33,058 nucleotides of DNA. It comes from Bacillota bacterium. GTDB lineage: Bacteria > Bacillota > UBA4882 > UBA10575. The notes beneath the pieces are model-generated. The model did no database searches, was not told the DNA's origin, and was given only the letters and a program-made list of their open reading frames with translations. The stretch is taken from the NCBI GenBank assembly GCA_012727895.1, contig JAAYGG010000090.1, forward strand, positions 1-33,058, written 5' to 3'. The translations under genes were made by a program, and so were the position numbers. Positions 29,916 to 33,058 of this stretch are shown here, piece by piece. Numbering within the stretch: the first letter of the stretch is position 1; each line of letters begins with the position of its first letter.

Positions 29916-32354
29916 TTGCAATTTGGTTATTTTGACGATGCCAACAAAGAGTACGTGATTACCACCCCCCGGACGCCGTTCCCCTGGATTAATTACCTGG
30001 GGACGCAGGAATTTTTCGGCTTGATCTCCCATACCGGCGGTGGCTATTGCTTTTACAAGGACGCCCGGTTACGGCGGATTACCAGGTACCGGTATAATAA
30101 TGTACCGCCGGATTCCGGCGGGCGCTATTTTTACCTTTATGAAGACGGGAAGGTCTGGTCGCCCGCTTGGCGCCCGGTTAAAACCGAATTGGATCATTTT
30201 GAATGCCGTCACGGCCTGGGTTATACGAAGATCCAGGGGATGAAAGACCGGATCAAGGCGGAGATCCTCTTCTTTGTCCCCTTGGACCGGAACTGTGAAG
30301 TCCACCGGGTCCGCCTCACGAACCAGCGGGAGACCGCGGCTTCGCTCAAGTTATTCTCTTTAGTGGAATTTTGCCTCTGGAACGCCTTTGACGATATGAC
30401 CAATTTCCAGCGGAACCTGAACACCGGCGAAGTGGAGGTGGAGGAAGGCGTCATTTACCACAAGACCGAGTACAGGGAACGCCGGAACCATTATGCCTTC
30501 TACGGGGTAAACCAGCGGCCGGCCGGTTTTGATACCGACCGGGAGACCTTTTTCGGGCCCCATAACGGGTTTGAGGCGCCCAGAGCGGTAATGGAGGGAA
30601 CCCCCGGCAACTCCCTGGCGGAGGGGTGGTCGCCCATTGCCTCCCATTGCCTGGAGGTGAACCTCGCCCCCGGGGAGTCCCGGGACCTCATTTTTCTCCT
30701 GGGTTACGCGGAGAACCCCCCGGAAGAGAAATGGGAGAAACCCGGGGTAATTAATAAAAGCGTGGCCCGGCAAATGCTTCAGGAGTTTTCCAGCAGCGCC
30801 CGGGTGGATGAGGCCTTGCAGGAATTGAAAGACTACTGGCAGGAGCTCCTGTCGGTGCTGGAGGTCCGGACCCCGGATGAGAAGCTGAACCGGATGGTCA
30901 ACATCTGGAACCCCTACCAGTGTATGATCACCTTTAACCTGGCCCGCAGCGCCTCGTTGTTCGAGTCGGGGATCAGCCGCGGCATCGGGTTCCGCGATTC
31001 GAACCAGGATTGCCTGGGGGCGGTCTGTCTCATTCCCGGCCGGGTCCGGGAGCGGATCCTGGATTTGGCGGCCACGCAGTTCCCGGACGGCAGTGCCTAC
31101 CACCAGTACCAGCCGTTGACAAAGAGAGGGAACACCGATATTGGCAGCGGTTTTAATGACGACCCCCTCTGGCTCCTCTATTCAGTGATCGGGTATATCA
31201 AGGAGACCGGCGACTATAGTATCCTCGAGGAAGAGGTGCCTTTTAATAACGACCCGGAGCAAGTTGCCACCCTGCATGAGCATTTGCGCCGGTCGTTGCA
31301 GCATGTCCGGGATAATTTGGGCCCCCACGGCCTGCCGCTCATCGGCCGTGCCGACTGGAATGATTGTCTTAACCTGAATACCTTCTCCGACGACCCGGAT
31401 GAATCGTTCCAAAGCGGGAAATTCCGGGGCGGGCGGACGGCGGAGTCGATCTTTATCGCTGCGATGTTTGTTGGGATCACCGCGGAATATGCGGAGGTCT
31501 GCCGGCGCTTGAAACTGGAAGAGGAGGCGGCGGCTGTGGAAGAAGAGGGCCGGCAGATGCGGGAGCTTGTGATGAAGTACGGTTTTGACGGCGAGTGGTT
31601 TCTCCGGGCCTATGACGACAGCGGGCGCAAGGTGGGGAGCAAGGAGAATGAGGAGGGGCGGATCTTCATCGAACCGCAAGGTTTTTGTGTGATGGCGGGG
31701 ATCGGTATTGAAGACGGGTCCGCCTTGAAGGCCCTGGAGTCGGTGAAGAAGTATCTTGCCACCGATTATGGGATCGAACTGCACGCCCCGGCCTTTACCT
31801 ATTACCGCCGGGAGATGGGGGAGATCACTTCTTACCCGCCGGGGTATAAGGAGAATGCCGGGATCTTTTGCCATGCGAATCCCTGGGTGATTATTGCCGA
31901 GACTAAGTTGGACCGGCCGGAGGAGGCCTTTGCCTATTACCGGAAGATCACCCCGGCCTACCGTGAGGATTCGATTGCCCTGTATAAGATGGAGCCGTAT
32001 GTCTATGCGCAGATGATTGCCGGTTCCGCCGCCCGCCGGCACGGGGAGGCCAAGAATTCCTGGCTTACGGGGACTGCGGCCTGGAGTTATGTGGCTGTGA
32101 CCCAGTATATACTGGGGATCCGCCCGGATTTTGACGGGCTGGTGGTTGATCCGTGTCTCCCGGCGGAGATCAAGGAGATCCGGGTTACCCGGAAGTTCCG
32201 GGGAGCCGAGTACCATATCCATATCAACAACCGGAGGTCCGGTGCGTACCGGCTGGTGGTTGACGGCGAGGAGATCCAGGGGAAGACCATCCCGCCGGCG
32301 CCGGCCGGGGCGAAGGTGGAGGTCTATTGCGAGACGGGGAGCAGTAGGGTGTAG
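29916..32354 (+). CDS. Cellobiose phosphorylase, glycoside hydrolase family 94
   Basis: The enzyme splits cellobiose with phosphate into glucose 1-phosphate and glucose in the cytoplasm, saving ATP. The 812-residue protein matches known cellobiose phosphorylases along its length: [101 protein letters not shown] and [15 protein letters not shown]. The general acid is probably Asp483 in DWND. An N-terminal beta-sandwich (1-~270) precedes the (alpha/alpha)6 barrel. The start is TTG at 29916 with AAAGGAG nine bases upstream. No signal peptide. Cellobiose may enter through the CUT1 transporter of 13.7-18.6 kb, though that link is inference. Confidence 0.95.
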   Translation: MQFGYFDDANKEYVITTPRTPFPWINYLGTQEFFGLISHTGGGYCFYKDARLRRITRYRYNNVPPDSGGRYFYLYEDGKVWSPAWRPVKTELDHFECRHGLGYTKIQGMKDRIKAEILFFVPLDRNCEVHRVRLTNQRETAASLKLFSLVEFCLWNAFDDMTNFQRNLNTGEVEVEEGVIYHKTEYRERRNHYAFYGVNQRPAGFDTDRETFFGPHNGFEAPRAVMEGTPGNSLAEGWSPIASHCLEVNLAPGESRDLIFLLGYAENPPEEKWEKPGVINKSVARQMLQEFSSSARVDEALQELKDYWQELLSVLEVRTPDEKLNRMVNIWNPYQCMITFNLARSASLFESGISRGIGFRDSNQDCLGAVCLIPGRVRERILDLAATQFPDGSAYHQYQPLTKRGNTDIGSGFNDDPLWLLYSVIGYIKETGDYSILEEEVPFNNDPEQVATLHEHLRRSLQHVRDNLGPHGLPLIGRADWNDCLNLNTFSDDPDESFQSGKFRGGRTAESIFIAAMFVGITAEYAEVCRRLKLEEEAAAVEEEGRQMRELVMKYGFDGEWFLRAYDDSGRKVGSKENEEGRIFIEPQGFCVMAGIGIEDGSALKALESVKKYLATDYGIELHAPAFTYYRREMGEITSYPPGYKENAGIFCHANPWVIIAETKLDRPEEAFAYYRKITPAYREDSIALYKMEPYVYAQMIAGSAARRHGEAKNSWLTGTAAWSYVAVTQYILGIRPDFDGLVVDPCLPAEIKEIRVTRKFRGAEYHIHINNRRSGAYRLVVDGEEIQGKTIPPAPAGAKVEVYCETGSSRV

Positions 32355-32442
32355 ATGAAGAAGTAGCGAGTAATGAGCGACGAATCCGAGCGAAGAGAGA
32401 TGAGTGACCAGCGGCGAGTGGGAGAGGACTGATGGCTTTTTG

Positions 32443-32789
32443 CCGGATTGCCGGCAGACGCGGCGTAATTAGTCGCGCGCTGCGCGCGCGTACGCATGGC
32501 TGCGTTGCTCGGTGCGGGCGGTGCTCGAAGCTGGCGGGGGCTCCAAGAAACCGGAACCAAGGAATCCGGCAGGGCTGCTAAGGCTCGGTGGGAAGGAAAA
32601 CCGGGTACGTGGCTTACGGGACCTCCGTGTCCCGGAAGCCACCGCGCCGCCTCCTGCGGCTTGCCCCGGTTTTCCTTCCCCCCTCGCCAAGCACGCCCAG
32701 GGCCGTCTTCCCAGGCTCCTGTTTCCCGGAGCCCCCGCCAGGCTGTAGAATTCTAGTGAGTGCTGGGGGTTGTCCTGCCGGCAATCCGG
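32443..32789. repeat. 347-bp foldback element with nested inverted repeats
   Basis: Three nested perfect inverted repeats share one centre: CCGGATTGCCGGCAG (32443-32457 with 32775-32789), CTGGCGGGGGCTCC (32531-32544 with 32728-32741) and GGGAAGGAAAACCGGG (32590-32605 with 32665-32680). The outer arms are the element's ends; there is no transposase and no clear target duplication. It has the form of a MITE-like or structured-RNA element. Confidence 0.7.
32584..32688. repeat. ~105-bp structured repeat, copy 1
   Basis: It runs from CTCGGTGGGAAGG to CCCCCCTCGCC. Within the 16-bp outer stem are two inner hairpins: GTGGCTTACGGGAC (32609-32622) with GTCCCGGAAGCCAC (32629-32642), one mismatch, and GCCGC (32646-32650) with GCGGC (32656-32660). 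The whole folds as a three-way junction and forms the core of the 347-bp element. Confidence 0.85.
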
Positions 32790-32952
32790 TAAGGGCATCC
32801 CCCGGCGCGCTGGGGTTGGGCGCCGGGCCTGGGCCTGGTTTTGTACATAAACGTTACGTTGTTAGTTAGTACCGGGGGTCAAGTGGTAAACAACCAGCGG
32901 CGAATGATGGGTGATGAGTAACGAGTAGTGAGTGGGCGAGTGATGATGGCTA

Positions 32953-33058
32953 CTCGGTGGGAAGGAAAACCGGGTACATGGCTTACGGGACCTCTTTGTC
33001 CCGGAAGCCACCGCGCCGCTTCCTGCGGCTTGCCCAGGTTTTTCTTTCCCCCCTCGCC
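32953..33058. repeat. ~105-bp structured repeat, copy 2
   Basis: A second copy in the same orientation, differing at a handful of positions (for example ACATGG for ACGTGG and CTCTTTG for CTCCGTG). The inner hairpins are kept, while the outer stem has changed on its 3' side (TTTTTCTTTCCC). The outer 15-bp and 14-bp arms of the 347-bp element are absent on its left flank. It ends at the window edge. Confidence 0.85.

Larger units (their letters stand above)
32355..33058. other. Gene-free region of repeats
   Basis: Several overlapping frames are open here but all are rich in Arg/Pro/Gly, lack ribosome-binding sites and cover inverted repeats, so I call none. The sequence alternates low-complexity GAGTGA/GAGTAATGAG words (32363-32430 and 32903-32950) with structured repeats listed separately. 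ACCAGCGGCGA occurs at 32407-32417 and 32893-32903 ahead of each structured copy. Confidence 0.7.

Noticed and set aside
31182-32222. 346-codon minus-strand open frame opposite cellobiose phosphorylase
   Set aside because: The plus-strand protein matches GH94 throughout; the minus-strand product is Arg/Pro/His-rich and without motifs.
32469-32869. Several overlapping open frames at the 3' end of the window
   Set aside because: They lie over the inverted repeats, have biased Arg/Pro/Gly composition and no ribosome-binding sites.

Overview
The window looks like chromosome of an anaerobic, spore-forming Firmicute-type bacterium, probably a cellulose- or plant-sugar-using fermenter. The clues are a cellobiose phosphorylase (GH94), a CotS-like spore-coat kinase with a CotSA-like glycosyltransferase, a TM1266-type iron-only-hydrogenase regulator, DUF134 and DUF5320 proteins, HD-GYP and EAL-HDOD signalling proteins, strong purine-rich ribosome-binding sites and frequent TTG/GTG starts. 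All three ABC substrate-binding proteins have N-terminal signals without a lipobox cysteine. That is unusual for a monoderm Firmicute and hints at a two-membrane envelope, as in Hydrogenispora/Limnochordia-like lineages. The lineage assignment is inference.

Layout: 1-600, the 3' end of an A+T-rich leucine-rich-repeat gene with its terminator. 848-3572, a DUF3006 protein and a LacI-type sensor fused to HD-GYP. 3723-6238, a TGS-domain GTPase followed by a CofE/F420-ligase homologue. 6248-7489 (-), an EAL-HDOD protein. 7588-10381 (-), an operon of a TM1266-type regulator and a complete NMT1/SsuABC-like ABC importer, preceded by a structured leader and a 12-bp direct repeat. 10656-12778 (+), a cluster of an Mrp-type ATPase, a six-helix membrane protein with an internal duplication, and a DUF5320 protein. 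Its two promoters share an operator-like sequence.

12882-20229 (-) is a sugar-uptake region in the order histidine kinase, solute-binding protein, two permeases, second solute-binding protein, LuxR-type response regulator. It has no ATPase gene, so a shared MsmK/UgpC-type ATPase elsewhere is likely. 20465-20935 (+) is a DUF134 regulator fused to a zinc ribbon, and 21089-22405 (-) is aspartokinase; both end at a bidirectional terminator. 22648-27333 (+) is a spore-coat or surface-polysaccharide block: CotS-like kinase with a long lysine-rich head, glycosyltransferase, a UDP-glucose dehydrogenase that has lost its middle third, and a UDP-glucuronate-4-epimerase-like protein. 27597-28601 holds YjbQ and RseC-like proteins. 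28732-32354 holds a LacI regulator with a palindromic operator and cellobiose phosphorylase.

The last 700 bases have no credible gene. They contain a 347-bp foldback element with nested inverted repeats and two copies of a ~105-bp structured repeat, the second cut by the window edge.

The most interesting items are the Mrp / duplicated membrane protein / DUF5320 regulon, the structured leader before the TM1266-ABC operon, the gutted UDP-glucose dehydrogenase, the kinase-transporter-regulator sugar cluster with a second binding protein, and the foldback repeat family.
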